This document shows positions 1 through 5,761 of a DNA stretch of 7,965 nt, piece by piece (within the stretch, counting starts at the first letter, position 1; each line of letters starts with the position of its first letter). Made by a program: the position numbers and the translations under genes. This DNA comes from Bacteroidota bacterium (GTDB lineage Bacteria > Bacteroidota > Bacteroidia > Chitinophagales > Chitinophagaceae), in the NCBI GenBank assembly GCA_947462495.1, contig CANHOY010000072.1:1-7965 (forward strand), written 5' to 3'. The notes under the pieces were generated by a model. It saw only the letters and a list, made by a program, of their open reading frames with translations. It was not told the origin of the DNA and did no database searches.

Positions 1-345
1 CACTTCTATTCTCATTTTTCTATCCTGAATAGCAATCAAGAGCAAAATTCCGTTATTGGTTTTCTTATTGCCAATCCCCCACTCTCTAAAAAGTTTGGTG
101 GCATATTCTTCTATAGGATTACCGTCTAAAGTAGGAAGTATGACTACTGCTATTTGATTCGAACTAGAATCGTCAATAGCCACTAATTTATTTTCTAACG
201 ATTGCTTTTCTTCAGGACTAAGCACCCCCGCTAGATCCGTAACTAAAACAGGAGGATTAGGTTTGGGAATTACATTTTGCGCCTTAACAGATGTCAATGA
301 AAATATAGCAACAATAAAAACAATAAATAACTTTGTAAATCTCAT
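1..345 (-). CDS. Secreted TPM-domain protein (YgcG/Psb32-like), C-terminus cut off by window edge
   Basis: The ATG is at 345-343 and the frame stays open to base 1, giving 115 residues; the rest lies outside the window. Residues 1-22 form a type I signal peptide (MRFTKLF, a hydrophobic core, then SVKA before Q23), so the product is exported. Residues about 33-115 match the start of a TPM domain: VTDLAGVLSPEEK, a central NQIAVVILPTL strand, the EYATKLFREWGIG helix, and NNGILLLIAIQDRKMRIEV. In full-length family members a hydrophobic or glycine-rich tail usually follows the domain; it cannot be seen here. TPM domains have been linked to photosystem II repair and acid phosphatase activity in plants, but their bacterial role is unsettled. 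The gene starts 21 bp after the preceding TPM gene and is the third gene of a lemA-TPM-TPM cluster, so it is probably co-transcribed. There is no Shine-Dalgarno sequence, as usual in Bacteroidota. Confidence 0.88.
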   Translation of the reverse strand, partial: MRFTKLFIVFIVAIFSLTSVKAQNVIPKPNPPVLVTDLAGVLSPEEKQSLENKLVAIDDSSSNQIAVVILPTLDGNPIEEYATKLFREWGIGNKKTNNGILLLIAIQDRKMRIEV

Positions 346-366
346 GGTGTCTAGTTGCTTAATTGA

Positions 367-837
367 TTATTTACCCATCATGATTTCGTCCGATAATTCA
401 TTGGTATCCGAAACACGATCATAGGGGAAATGATCAGTGAGCGCTTTTCCAATTTTACCAATTACTTGAGACATCCCTTCTACATAATTTGCATTCTTAA
501 AATGCGCAGTCATTTCTTGTACTTGACTATACCAAAATTCAATACCTACTTTATCATAAATACCTTGATCGGCAAAAATAGCCAGCTTCTTATCTTCCAC
601 TGCTACATAAACCAATACGCCATTGCGCTCCTTGGTATCATTCATCTTATGCTTGAAAAATATTTCTCTAGCCGTGGACAGCGCATCCCCTTTTTTGACT
701 CTGCCTTCAACAAACAATCGTATTTCACCGCTTGTTGTTTTTTCGGCAGCCTGAATAGCCTGGACAAGCATTTGCTTGTCCGAGGTATTCAATAATTTAT
801 CTGTATTAGTTTTAAAAAGCGAAAAGGGATTCCACAT
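367..837 (-). CDS. Soluble TPM-domain protein without signal peptide
   Basis: This 156-residue protein is one TPM domain with short extensions. Visible family features are TSGEIRLFVEGRV near residue 36, AREIFFKHKMNDTKERNGVLVYVAVEDKKLAIFADQGIYDKVG across the middle, and a C-terminal helical stretch ending HFPYDRVSDTNELSDEIMMGK. There is no signal peptide or membrane helix, so it probably acts in the cytoplasm or at the inner face of the membrane. That contrasts with the exported TPM protein encoded next. It lies 21 bp after lemA and 21 bp before the secreted TPM gene. A LemA protein followed by a short cytosolic TPM protein and a secreted TPM protein is a recurrent Bacteroidota arrangement, to my knowledge. 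The biochemical function is unknown, and a metal-binding or phosphatase role would be an inference from plant homologues. The family call is firm. Confidence 0.88.
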   Translation of the reverse strand: MWNPFSLFKTNTDKLLNTSDKQMLVQAIQAAEKTTSGEIRLFVEGRVKKGDALSTAREIFFKHKMNDTKERNGVLVYVAVEDKKLAIFADQGIYDKVGIEFWYSQVQEMTAHFKNANYVEGMSQVIGKIGKALTDHFPYDRVSDTNELSDEIMMGK

Positions 838-858
838 ATTTTTTATTAAAGAGATGCG

Positions 859-1449
859 TTAAAATTTAACTTCTGGTGCTTTTGACGCACCTTCATCTGC
901 TTTAAATCCTTCTTTAGTTTTGAAACCAAAGGCGTTTGCTAATAAGTTAATTGGAAATGATCTTGCTTTTTTATTGTATTCTGCAACCGCAGCATTAAAA
1001 TCGTTTCTTGAAACTTTAATTCTATTTTCAGTTCCCTCTAATTGAGCTTGTAATCCACGGAAAGCATCATTGGCTCTTAGGTTAGGATAGTTTTCAGACA
1101 CTACCATTAAACGACCCAAAGCTTGAGACAACTGCCCTTGATTGGCTTGGAATTGTTGTAATTTTTCTGGAGTTAAATCCTTGGCATCTACTTTCATTTG
1201 TGTAGCGCTTGCACGAGCAGCAATCACATTTTGTAAAGTAGTTTGTTCGAAGTTAGCTTCTCCTTTAACAGAGGCCACTAAATTGGGTATTAGGTCGGCT
1301 CTACGTTGATAGTCACTTTGAACATTATTCCAAGTTTGATTTACATTCTCGTCTTGGTTAATCAATCCATTATAACCATTGCATCCCATTCCGAATAAGA
1401 TGACAATAACTCCTAAAAAAATGAATAAACCTAAATTTTTACGTAACAT
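859..1449 (-). CDS. lemA: LemA family protein
   Basis: The protein has 196 residues from the ATG at 1449. An in-frame ATG exists at 1521, but its 24 extra residues are not LemA-like and it overlaps the pgk terminator, so the shorter start is chosen. Residues about 6-22 are a hydrophobic membrane anchor, followed by the family signature GCNGYNGLINQDENVNQTWNNVQSDYQRRADLIPNL in which C23 could be lipidated, although the preceding residues make a poor lipobox. The rest is the elongated helical LemA domain, with NLVASVKGEANFEQ, a long alanine- and glutamine-rich helix, VVSENYPNLRANDAFRGLQAQLEGTENRI, and the terminal NDFNAAVAEYNKKARSFPINLLANAFGF. LemA proteins are membrane-anchored with a short extracytoplasmic N-terminus in described cases; their molecular function is not settled. 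The gene leads a cluster with two TPM-domain genes. A candidate sigma-54-type promoter lies just upstream. Confidence 0.93.
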   Translation of the reverse strand: MLRKNLGLFIFLGVIVILFGMGCNGYNGLINQDENVNQTWNNVQSDYQRRADLIPNLVASVKGEANFEQTTLQNVIAARASATQMKVDAKDLTPEKLQQFQANQGQLSQALGRLMVVSENYPNLRANDAFRGLQAQLEGTENRIKVSRNDFNAAVAEYNKKARSFPINLLANAFGFKTKEGFKADEGASKAPEVKF

Positions 1450-1475
1450 AGTTTTGTATTTGTTTATAAAGGTAA

Positions 1476-1492
1476 TACAAAGCAGGTGCCAA
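1476..1492 (-). promoter_or_regulatory. Candidate sigma-54 (-24/-12) promoter for the lemA-TPM-TPM cluster
   Basis: On the minus strand these 17 bases read TTGGCACCTGCTTTGTA. The sigma-54 consensus is TTGGCACGNNNNTTGCW, so the -24 half is exact and the -12 half has TTGT in place of TTGC, with the correct 10-bp spacing after GG. Transcription would start near 1465, about 16 nt before the lemA ATG. An overlapping alternative is a housekeeping-type -7 element TACCTTTA at 1467-1474, but a TTTG placed upstream of it sits only 15 bp away, shorter than usual. Confidence 0.4.
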
Positions 1493-1519
1493 ACTTTGCG
1501 TATGACGGAATTACATGCC

Positions 1520-1556
1520 AAAAAAAAGCCCCCCGCTAGGCTGGAGGGACTTTTTT
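1520..1556 (-). terminator. Intrinsic terminator downstream of pgk
   Basis: On the minus strand the arms are 1556-1544 and 1534-1522, with a 9-nt loop, followed by eight T residues (1527-1520). The stem is fully paired only in the minus-strand RNA, where two G-U wobbles (1549:1529 and 1545:1533) replace what would be A-C mismatches in the opposite RNA. This fixes the direction. The stem starts 65 bp after the pgk stop and ends 70 bp before lemA, separating the two transcription units. Confidence 0.88.
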
Positions 1557-1621
1557 AACTTATTTTTAAGTCAAATCCGTTCTTTATTTTTCTTTTTCAA
1601 TTGGTCCTTTTCACGATTTCT

Positions 1622-2815
1622 TCATTTAATTGCAGCAATTCCTGGCAGAATTTTGCCTTCAAAATACTCCAACATGGCTCCTCCGCCTGTACTTACATAG
1701 CTTACTTTATCATTAAAGCCAAACTGGTTTACGGCTGACACACTGTCGCCACCGCCCACCAAACTGAAAGCGCCATTTTGAGTTGCTTCCGCTACCGCCA
1801 CTGCAATGGCTTTGGTTCCAGCTTGGAAGTTTTCCATTTCAAAAACACCCATAGGCCCATTCCATAATATAGTCTTACTTGCCAAAATAACTTTAGCAAA
1901 AAGTTCTCTCGATTTTTCTCCCACATCCAACCCTTCCCAACCATCAGGTATTTCTCCACTTGCACAAGTTTGCGTGTTGGCTGTATTACTAAAATCATCC
2001 GCAACAACATTATCAACAGGTAAATGAATATTCACTCCCTTCGCTTTTGCTTTTGCTAAAATTTCTAAAGCTAAAGGCATACGATCATCTTCATGAATGG
2101 ATTTTCCTATTTTACCCCCCTGTGCTTTAAAAAAAGTATAGGCCATTCCTCCACCAATAATAATATCGGTAGCACGATCTAATAAATTTTCAATAATCAA
2201 AATTTTATCAGACACTTTTGCGCCACCAATAATAGCAGTAAAAGGTTTTTGTGCAGCATGCATTACTTTTTCTGCGCTCATGACTTCGCCTTCCATGACC
2301 AAACCAAAAGTTCTATTTTCTTTTGAAAAGAATTGTGCAATAATAGCTGTTGATGCGTGCGCACGATGTGCTGTTCCAAAGGCGTCGTTCACATATACAT
2401 CTCCCAATTTTGATAATTTTTCAGCAAATGCGATGTCTCCTTTTTCTTCTTCTTTATAAAAACGCAAGTTCTCTAATAATAAAACTTGACCAGTTTGCAA
2501 AGCTGCTGCTTTATTGATTGCTTCTGCACCAATACAATCATTAGCAAATTGAACATTGACTCCACCTAACAATTCAGATAAATGTTTTACAATATGTTGT
2601 AAAGAATATTTTTGGGTTGGGCCCTCTTTAGGGCGACCTAAATGGCTCATTAAAATTACACTGCCCCCCTCTTTCAAAATTTTAGAAATAGTAGGAATAG
2701 TAGCACGCATACGATTGTCATCGGTAATTTCAAAAGCATCGTTTAAAGGCACATTAAAATCGACACGAATTAAGGCCTTTTTGCCAGCGAAAGAAAAATC
2801 TTTAAATGAACTCAT
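1622..2815 (-). CDS. pgk: Phosphoglycerate kinase
   Basis: The enzyme transfers the acyl phosphate of 1,3-bisphosphoglycerate to ADP, making ATP and 3-phosphoglycerate in cytoplasmic glycolysis. At 397 residues it has the usual bacterial length. The N-terminal domain carries the substrate-binding RVDFNVPL (D19, N21), the R35/R37 region and SHLGRP (residues 57-62), followed by LLENLRFYKEEE and the HRAHAST segment. The hinge and nucleotide domain show IIGGAKVSDKI, IIGGGMAYTF, WNGPMGVFE and the terminal VGGGDSVSAV and STGGGAMLEY motifs. No expected motif is missing. The ATG at 2815 begins the canonical MSSFKDFSFAGKKALIRVDFNVPL and is preceded by an A-rich leader with no Shine-Dalgarno. It lies 84 bp downstream of gap on the same strand, with a terminator hairpin between them, so it is either read through from gap or has its own promoter. 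Confidence 0.98.
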   Translation of the reverse strand: MSSFKDFSFAGKKALIRVDFNVPLNDAFEITDDNRMRATIPTISKILKEGGSVILMSHLGRPKEGPTQKYSLQHIVKHLSELLGGVNVQFANDCIGAEAINKAAALQTGQVLLLENLRFYKEEEKGDIAFAEKLSKLGDVYVNDAFGTAHRAHASTAIIAQFFSKENRTFGLVMEGEVMSAEKVMHAAQKPFTAIIGGAKVSDKILIIENLLDRATDIIIGGGMAYTFFKAQGGKIGKSIHEDDRMPLALEILAKAKAKGVNIHLPVDNVVADDFSNTANTQTCASGEIPDGWEGLDVGEKSRELFAKVILASKTILWNGPMGVFEMENFQAGTKAIAVAVAEATQNGAFSLVGGGDSVSAVNQFGFNDKVSYVSTGGGAMLEYFEGKILPGIAAIK

Positions 2816-2831
2816 ATTTTTTATTTATTTC

Positions 2832-2855
2832 TTTTATATACTATTTTATATACTA
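2832..2855. repeat. Perfect 12-bp tandem duplication in the pgk leader
   Basis: TTTTATATACTA (plus strand) occurs twice back to back, at 2832-2843 and 2844-2855. On the coding strand each copy reads TAGTATATAAAA. The pair fills most of the space between the gap terminator and the pgk start, where the pgk promoter or leader should be. No clear TAnnTTTG element is visible here, so the duplicated AT-rich unit may hold the promoter. That assignment is a guess. Confidence 0.85.
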
Positions 2856-2858
2856 ATT

Positions 2859-2885
2859 AAAAATGCCCTCCCGAGGGAAGGCATT
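2859..2885 (-). terminator. Intrinsic terminator downstream of gap
   Basis: The inverted repeat AATGCC/GGCATT (2862-2867 and 2880-2885) encloses a further paired TCC/GGA and a 4-nt loop. On the minus strand a T-G wobble joins the two stems, where the plus-strand RNA would have a C-A mismatch. Five T residues follow on the minus strand (2863-2859). It starts 15 bp after the gap stop codon, so it should end or attenuate gap transcription before pgk. Confidence 0.82.
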
Positions 2886-2899
2886 CATCTTATAAAATC

Positions 2900-3910
2900 T
2901 TATTTAATTTTACTTGCGAAATATTTAACCGTACGCACCAACTGGCTAACATAGCTCATTTCATTATCATACCAGCTAACTGTTTTAACCATTTGCACAT
3001 CTCCTTGAGTCATTACTTTTGTTTGTGTAGCATCAAACAATGAGCCATATGAAATTCCAATTACATCAGAACTTACAATTTCATCTTCAGTATAACCGAA
3101 AGATTCGTTAGCCGCTGCTTTCATTGCTGCGTTTACTTCTTCTGCAGTTACTTTTTTAGATAAGATGGTAGTTAATTCTGTTAAAGAACCAGTGATAGTA
3201 GGAACACGTTGAGCAGATCCATCTAATTTTCCTTTTAAAGAAGGTAATACCAATCCAATTGCTTTTGCAGCACCAGTACTGTTAGGTACAATATTTCCAG
3301 CAGCTGCACGTGCACGACGTAAATCACCTTTTGGATGAGGCCCGTCTAGCGTATTTTGATCATTTGTATAAGCATGCACTGTTAACATTAAGCCTGTAAT
3401 AATGCCGAATTTATCTTCTAATACTTTAGCCATTGGCGCTAAACAGTTGGTAGTACAAGATGCCCCAGAAATAACTGTTTCAGTACCGTCTAAAATTTCG
3501 TGGTTGGTATTAAATACCACTGTTTTCATATCGCCCGTTGCTGGAGCAGAAATAACTACTCTCTTCGCACCTGCTTTAATATGTAATTCCGCCTTTTCTT
3601 TATCTGTAAAAAATCCAGTTGATTCAATTACAACATCTACATTGTGCGCTCCCCAAGGAATTTGAGCAGGATCGCGTTGTGCATATATTTTTACCGCATG
3701 ACCGTTCACTAAGACTGAATCTTCAGTTGATTTAACTTCTGCATCAAAACGACCTTGTGCGCTATCATACTTTAATAGATGTGCCAACACTGCAGGAGAA
3801 GTAAGGTCATTGATCGCCACTACTTCGATACCTTCCATGTTGTAAATTTGGCGGAAAACCAAACGACCGATACGGCCAAAACCATTGATTGCAACTTTAA
3901 CTGAACTCAT
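2900..3910 (-). CDS. gap: Glyceraldehyde-3-phosphate dehydrogenase, type I
   Basis: This cytoplasmic glycolytic enzyme oxidises glyceraldehyde 3-phosphate to 1,3-bisphosphoglycerate using NAD+. It has 336 residues, normal for type I GAPDH. The Rossmann motif NGFGRIGR is at residues 9-16, and D35 after the second strand (AINDL) indicates NAD+ rather than NADP+ use. The catalytic signature SCTTNCLAP has C152, and the activating histidine is H179 in TVHAYTNDQ. The segment DLRRARAAAGNIVPNSTGAAKAIG and the C-terminal SWYDNEMSYVSQLV are also intact. The product of this enzyme is the substrate of Pgk, encoded next on the same strand. The chosen ATG at 3910 gives the standard N-terminus, and a TACCTTTG promoter element lies about 30 bp upstream. 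It is followed by its own terminator. Confidence 0.98.
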   Translation of the reverse strand: MSSVKVAINGFGRIGRLVFRQIYNMEGIEVVAINDLTSPAVLAHLLKYDSAQGRFDAEVKSTEDSVLVNGHAVKIYAQRDPAQIPWGAHNVDVVIESTGFFTDKEKAELHIKAGAKRVVISAPATGDMKTVVFNTNHEILDGTETVISGASCTTNCLAPMAKVLEDKFGIITGLMLTVHAYTNDQNTLDGPHPKGDLRRARAAAGNIVPNSTGAAKAIGLVLPSLKGKLDGSAQRVPTITGSLTELTTILSKKVTAEEVNAAMKAAANESFGYTEDEIVSSDVIGISYGSLFDATQTKVMTQGDVQMVKTVSWYDNEMSYVSQLVRTVKYFASKIK

Positions 3911-3941
3911 TGTATAAATTTTTATTTTTCAATAGGAGATG

Positions 3942-3949
3942 CAAAGGTA
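3942..3949 (-). promoter_or_regulatory. -7 promoter element of gap
   Basis: The minus strand reads TACCTTTG, an exact match to the Bacteroidota housekeeping -7 consensus TAnnTTTG. Transcription would start near 3938, leaving a leader of about 28 nt that is A/T-rich and has no Shine-Dalgarno. I could not find a convincing -33 TTTG at the usual 19-21 bp spacing, so only the -7 half is supported. Confidence 0.6.
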
Positions 3950-4119
3950 CCATCTTTTTAAAAAATAAGCCCTAAATAACTAAGAAGAAATCAACAAAAT
4001 CAAGGTTTTATACAAACAACTGGTCGTATTTGTGGATTCTAGTCAGTATACCAGTATTTTAAGCATAGGTTTTAAAAGACCCGCTACTGTATTGATATTC
4101 ACTAAAAAAGGAAAAATCT

Positions 4120-4151
4120 TTTGGCAGTAAAGCGTTTGCGACCTATTTTTG
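4120..4151 (+). promoter_or_regulatory. Promoter of the tRNA-Glu gene
   Basis: A -33 TTTG (4120-4123) and a -7 TATTTTTG (4144-4151) are separated by 20 bp, matching the Bacteroidota TTTG-N19/20-TAnnTTTG pattern. Transcription should begin near 4155, about 20 nt before the tRNA. A GC-rich stretch (GCGACCC) directly follows the -7 element. The 9-mer TTTGCGACC is present twice, at 4135-4143 and 4148-4156, and the second copy overlaps the -7 end and the start region. Confidence 0.75.
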
Positions 4152-4175
4152 CGACCCTAATAACATAGTGAACCT

Positions 4176-4247
4176 GGAGCGTTCGACTAAGGGTTAGGTC
4201 ACCTCCCTTTCACGGAGGTAATACGGGTTCGAATCCCGTACGCTCTA
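4176..4247 (+). tRNA. tRNA-Glu (anticodon UUC)
   Basis: All four arms fold. The acceptor stem GGAGCGT pairs with ACGCTCT through one G-U at the first pair. The D arm is GAC/GTC. The anticodon stem CCTCC/GGAGG closes the loop CTTTCAC, giving anticodon TTC. The T arm is ACGGG-TTCGAAT-CCCGT with the canonical TTCGA loop. The discriminator base is A4247. The next bases are CAA, so the 3' CCA is not fully encoded and must be added after transcription. It is a single tRNA unit with its own promoter and terminator, convergent with the AraC-type gene to its right. Confidence 0.96.
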
Positions 4248-4248
4248 C

Positions 4249-4279
4249 AAAGCCTCTCATGCAAATGAGAGGCTTTTTT
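4249..4279 (+). terminator. Intrinsic terminator of the tRNA-Glu unit
   Basis: A perfect 12-bp stem (4249-4260 AAAGCCTCTCAT with 4265-4276) closes a 4-nt GCAA loop and runs into six T residues (4274-4279). It begins two bases after the tRNA discriminator base, so it defines the 3' end of the primary tRNA transcript. Confidence 0.93.
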
Positions 4280-4280
4280 G

Positions 4281-4442
4281 TTTCGAGGCTGTGTCGAAAG
4301 CGAGCTTTCGTAAGTTGGGGAGCGTTAAAAAAGCCAAACAAACGCGACGCGTTTGTTTGAAAGGCTCCCGATAAATCGGGACAAGTTTTGGGTAAGGAGC
4401 ACATTTGGGATGACGGCGAATGAAATGAGCCGGCAACCCCAA
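4281..4442. repeat. Palindrome-rich intergenic element
   Basis: These 162 bp hold a series of inverted repeats. They are CGAAAGC/GCTTTCG (4295-4301, 4304-4310), CAAACAAACGCG/CGCGTTTGTTTG (4335-4346, 4348-4359), TCCCGATA/AATCGGGA overlapping at 4366-4381, and an enclosing TTGGGG/CCCCAA pair (4315-4320, 4437-4442). TTTCGA at 4281-4286 can also pair with TCGAAA at 4294-4299, an alternative to the first hairpin. GC content is well above that of the AT-rich DNA to the right. It resembles an interspersed intergenic element of the REP or MITE type. I infer that from its structure only; a second copy is not present in this window. Confidence 0.5.
4327..4359 (-). terminator. Likely terminator for the membrane AraC-type gene
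   Basis: On the minus strand a 12-bp stem with a single-base centre (CAAACAAACGCG and its complement, 4359-4335) is followed by GGC and six T residues (4332-4327). In the cell the innermost pairs open to make the loop. There is no T tract on the plus strand, so the direction is minus. It lies about 107 bp after the stop of the regulator gene and also blocks read-through towards the tRNA. Confidence 0.6.
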
Positions 4443-4466
4443 GAGTAGATTATAAATTCAATGTTA

Positions 4467-5567
4467 TTAGTCTCCTAAAGCATATAGCAAATCGGAAGGA
4501 TTGCCTCCATGGAATTTTTTGAAAGGCTTATACAAATTTTGTCTGGATGAAAATCCAGCTTCTTTACCTAATGCATCAATGGTAAAATTTTTATTCTCAG
4601 GCTGTTTCATAATTTCTATGAAATACTCAATCCTGTTTTTATTGATTAAATCATCAAAACCCATTGAATATTTAAAGTAGATATGATTCAATAAAGAATC
4701 TTTATTAACTCCCATTATATTGGAAAATTCTAGAAGATTAGCTGTTTGATTTTTATAATACATATTATTATAAAAGTGAAAGTCAAAATCTATTTCATTT
4801 ATCTTAGTTTCAAAAGAATCACTTTTAAATAGAAACCCAAATGATATTTTAGAACCATTCTTATTAATAAAACTAGGTCTATATAAAATAATTAATAGTA
4901 AAGCTAAGACAAATACAATTCGGATATAAGTATTAAACTCATTAGGAAATTTAAAAATAAAAGAAAGAATAATAAGAATTATTTGCGTAAAAATGACCAT
5001 AAAAAAACAAAATGTCCAGACTTGTATTTTTTTAAAATAAATATTCTTATATGAAAATTTAAATAGAATATTAAAAATATAATAAAGACAAAATAAATTA
5101 AATAGTATAAAATCTAGTTCTAAAAAAAAATCAATATACTTGGGCAGGTTAACACTTTTAGCAAATTGATCCCCTAAACTATTTATCATACTTGATTTTG
5201 GAAAAACAGTTTCATATCCTACAATTTCTACATAAAATATCAAAAATATATAAACCGTATAAGCAGCAATTGTATAAATATTTGCAATTTTTCTGTGTTG
5301 GATAAAATATAAATTAGTAAATATTTGAACCATTGAAGTTCCAACAATCATTGCGCAAGTCATGTTAATAAGCACATACTGATCTGGCTCAGTCCTTATA
5401 AACAAATTAAAAGAACCAACAAGAATAGAAAGCACAAATAATATGAAAAAAGTTTTTAGTTTAAAGGGAGATTTAAATCGAATGAGGATGTCAAACAAAA
5501 CAATGATGGAAAAAAGAAACAAAAAGAAGTAGGAACATTGAATTAGAGAGAAAGTAGTTAAGTACAT
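4467..5567 (-). CDS. Membrane-embedded AraC-family transcriptional regulator
   Basis: The 366-residue protein has two parts. Residues 1-230 contain about seven hydrophobic helices (roughly 5-28, 38-57, 65-88, 95-115, 148-172, 182-204, 212-229). After a linker, residues about 277-366 form an AraC-type DNA-binding domain. The first helix-turn-helix is around NLLEFSNIMGVNKDSLLNHIY, and the second, better conserved one is FTIDALGKEAGFSSRQNLYKPFKKFHG followed by NPSDLL. Such membrane-AraC fusions occur in Bacteroidota and are presumed to sense a signal in or across the membrane while binding DNA; the signal is unknown here. No neighbouring gene reveals a target. Base composition is strikingly AT-rich, with many AAA, ATT and TTT codons, compared with gap, pgk and the VOC gene, which suggests later acquisition or weak selection. 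The start is the first ATG of the frame. Confidence 0.85.
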   Translation of the reverse strand: MYLTTFSLIQCSYFFLFLFSIIVLFDILIRFKSPFKLKTFFILFVLSILVGSFNLFIRTEPDQYVLINMTCAMIVGTSMVQIFTNLYFIQHRKIANIYTIAAYTVYIFLIFYVEIVGYETVFPKSSMINSLGDQFAKSVNLPKYIDFFLELDFILFNLFCLYYIFNILFKFSYKNIYFKKIQVWTFCFFMVIFTQIILIILSFIFKFPNEFNTYIRIVFVLALLLIILYRPSFINKNGSKISFGFLFKSDSFETKINEIDFDFHFYNNMYYKNQTANLLEFSNIMGVNKDSLLNHIYFKYSMGFDDLINKNRIEYFIEIMKQPENKNFTIDALGKEAGFSSRQNLYKPFKKFHGGNPSDLLYALGD

Positions 5568-5761
5568 GTATTTACATTAAAATAAATATTAATACATAAT
5601 GACTATGTTTTAATCATTATTATGTGATCTAAAATATTGAAAATACCCATGTGGTGTATGTAATAGCCTAAAATTTGTTGTCTTAATATATATAACAATC
5701 ATTTATATTTAAATATATATTATAATTTTTTATATTTATAGCTTTAAACTAAATTTAAAAT
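5568..5761. other. Very AT-rich intergenic region
   Basis: This stretch is composed almost wholly of A and T runs and contains no convincing gene or strong terminator. The clearest local symmetry is the 14-bp palindrome TATATTTAAATATA at 5704-5717. No clean TAnnTTTG element for the regulator gene could be picked out. Composition shifts abruptly near 5762, where GC-richer, coding-like sequence begins. Confidence 0.6.
5594..5625. promoter_or_regulatory. Inverted repeat upstream of the membrane AraC-type gene
   Basis: ATAATGA (5596-5602) is repeated inverted as TCATTAT (5614-5620) around an 11-bp spacer. An offset pairing ACATAAT (5594-5600) with ATTATGT (5619-5625) is also possible. It lies 27-58 bp before the start codon, a position suited to an operator for the regulator itself or to a leader hairpin. 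In DNA this AT-rich, chance symmetry is a real alternative. Confidence 0.3.

Noticed and set aside
430..795. Plus-strand open frame of 121 codons
   Set aside because: It lies wholly antisense to the clear TPM-domain gene and its product looks like no protein family.
1450..1521. Longer start for lemA at 1521
   Set aside because: The added residues are not LemA-like, overlap the candidate promoter and reach into the pgk terminator. The ATG at 1449 gives a normal membrane anchor.
1792..2016. Minus- and plus-strand frames inside pgk (also 1806-2027 and 2556-2954)
   Set aside because: They overlap pgk in other frames and have no recognisable domain; pgk itself is intact.
3402..3665. Plus-strand open frame inside gap
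   Set aside because: It is the antisense of conserved GAPDH sequence, including the catalytic region.
4019..4055. ACTGGT/ACCAGT inverted repeat in the gap-tRNA spacer
   Set aside because: Only 6-bp arms around a 25-bp spacer, with no link to a promoter or gene start. The rest of this 265-bp spacer shows only the two promoters.
4319..4326. GGAGCGTT repeated from the 5' end of tRNA-Glu (4176-4183), as an integration scar
   Set aside because: Integrases normally duplicate the 3' part of a tRNA gene, eight bases can match by chance, and no integrase or duplicated T-arm sequence is present.
4210..4442. Minus-strand open frames, one ending VERTGFEPVLPP
   Set aside because: The ending is the exact antisense translation of the tRNA-Glu T arm, variable region and anticodon stem, and the rest runs through the hairpin cluster. 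This is a well-known kind of spurious tRNA-antisense frame.
5704..5717. Palindrome TATATTTAAATATA as terminator of the DUF3050-VOC operon
   Set aside because: The stem would be purely A-T and weak, and no suitable T tract is set off from it. In such AT-rich DNA this symmetry is expected by chance.
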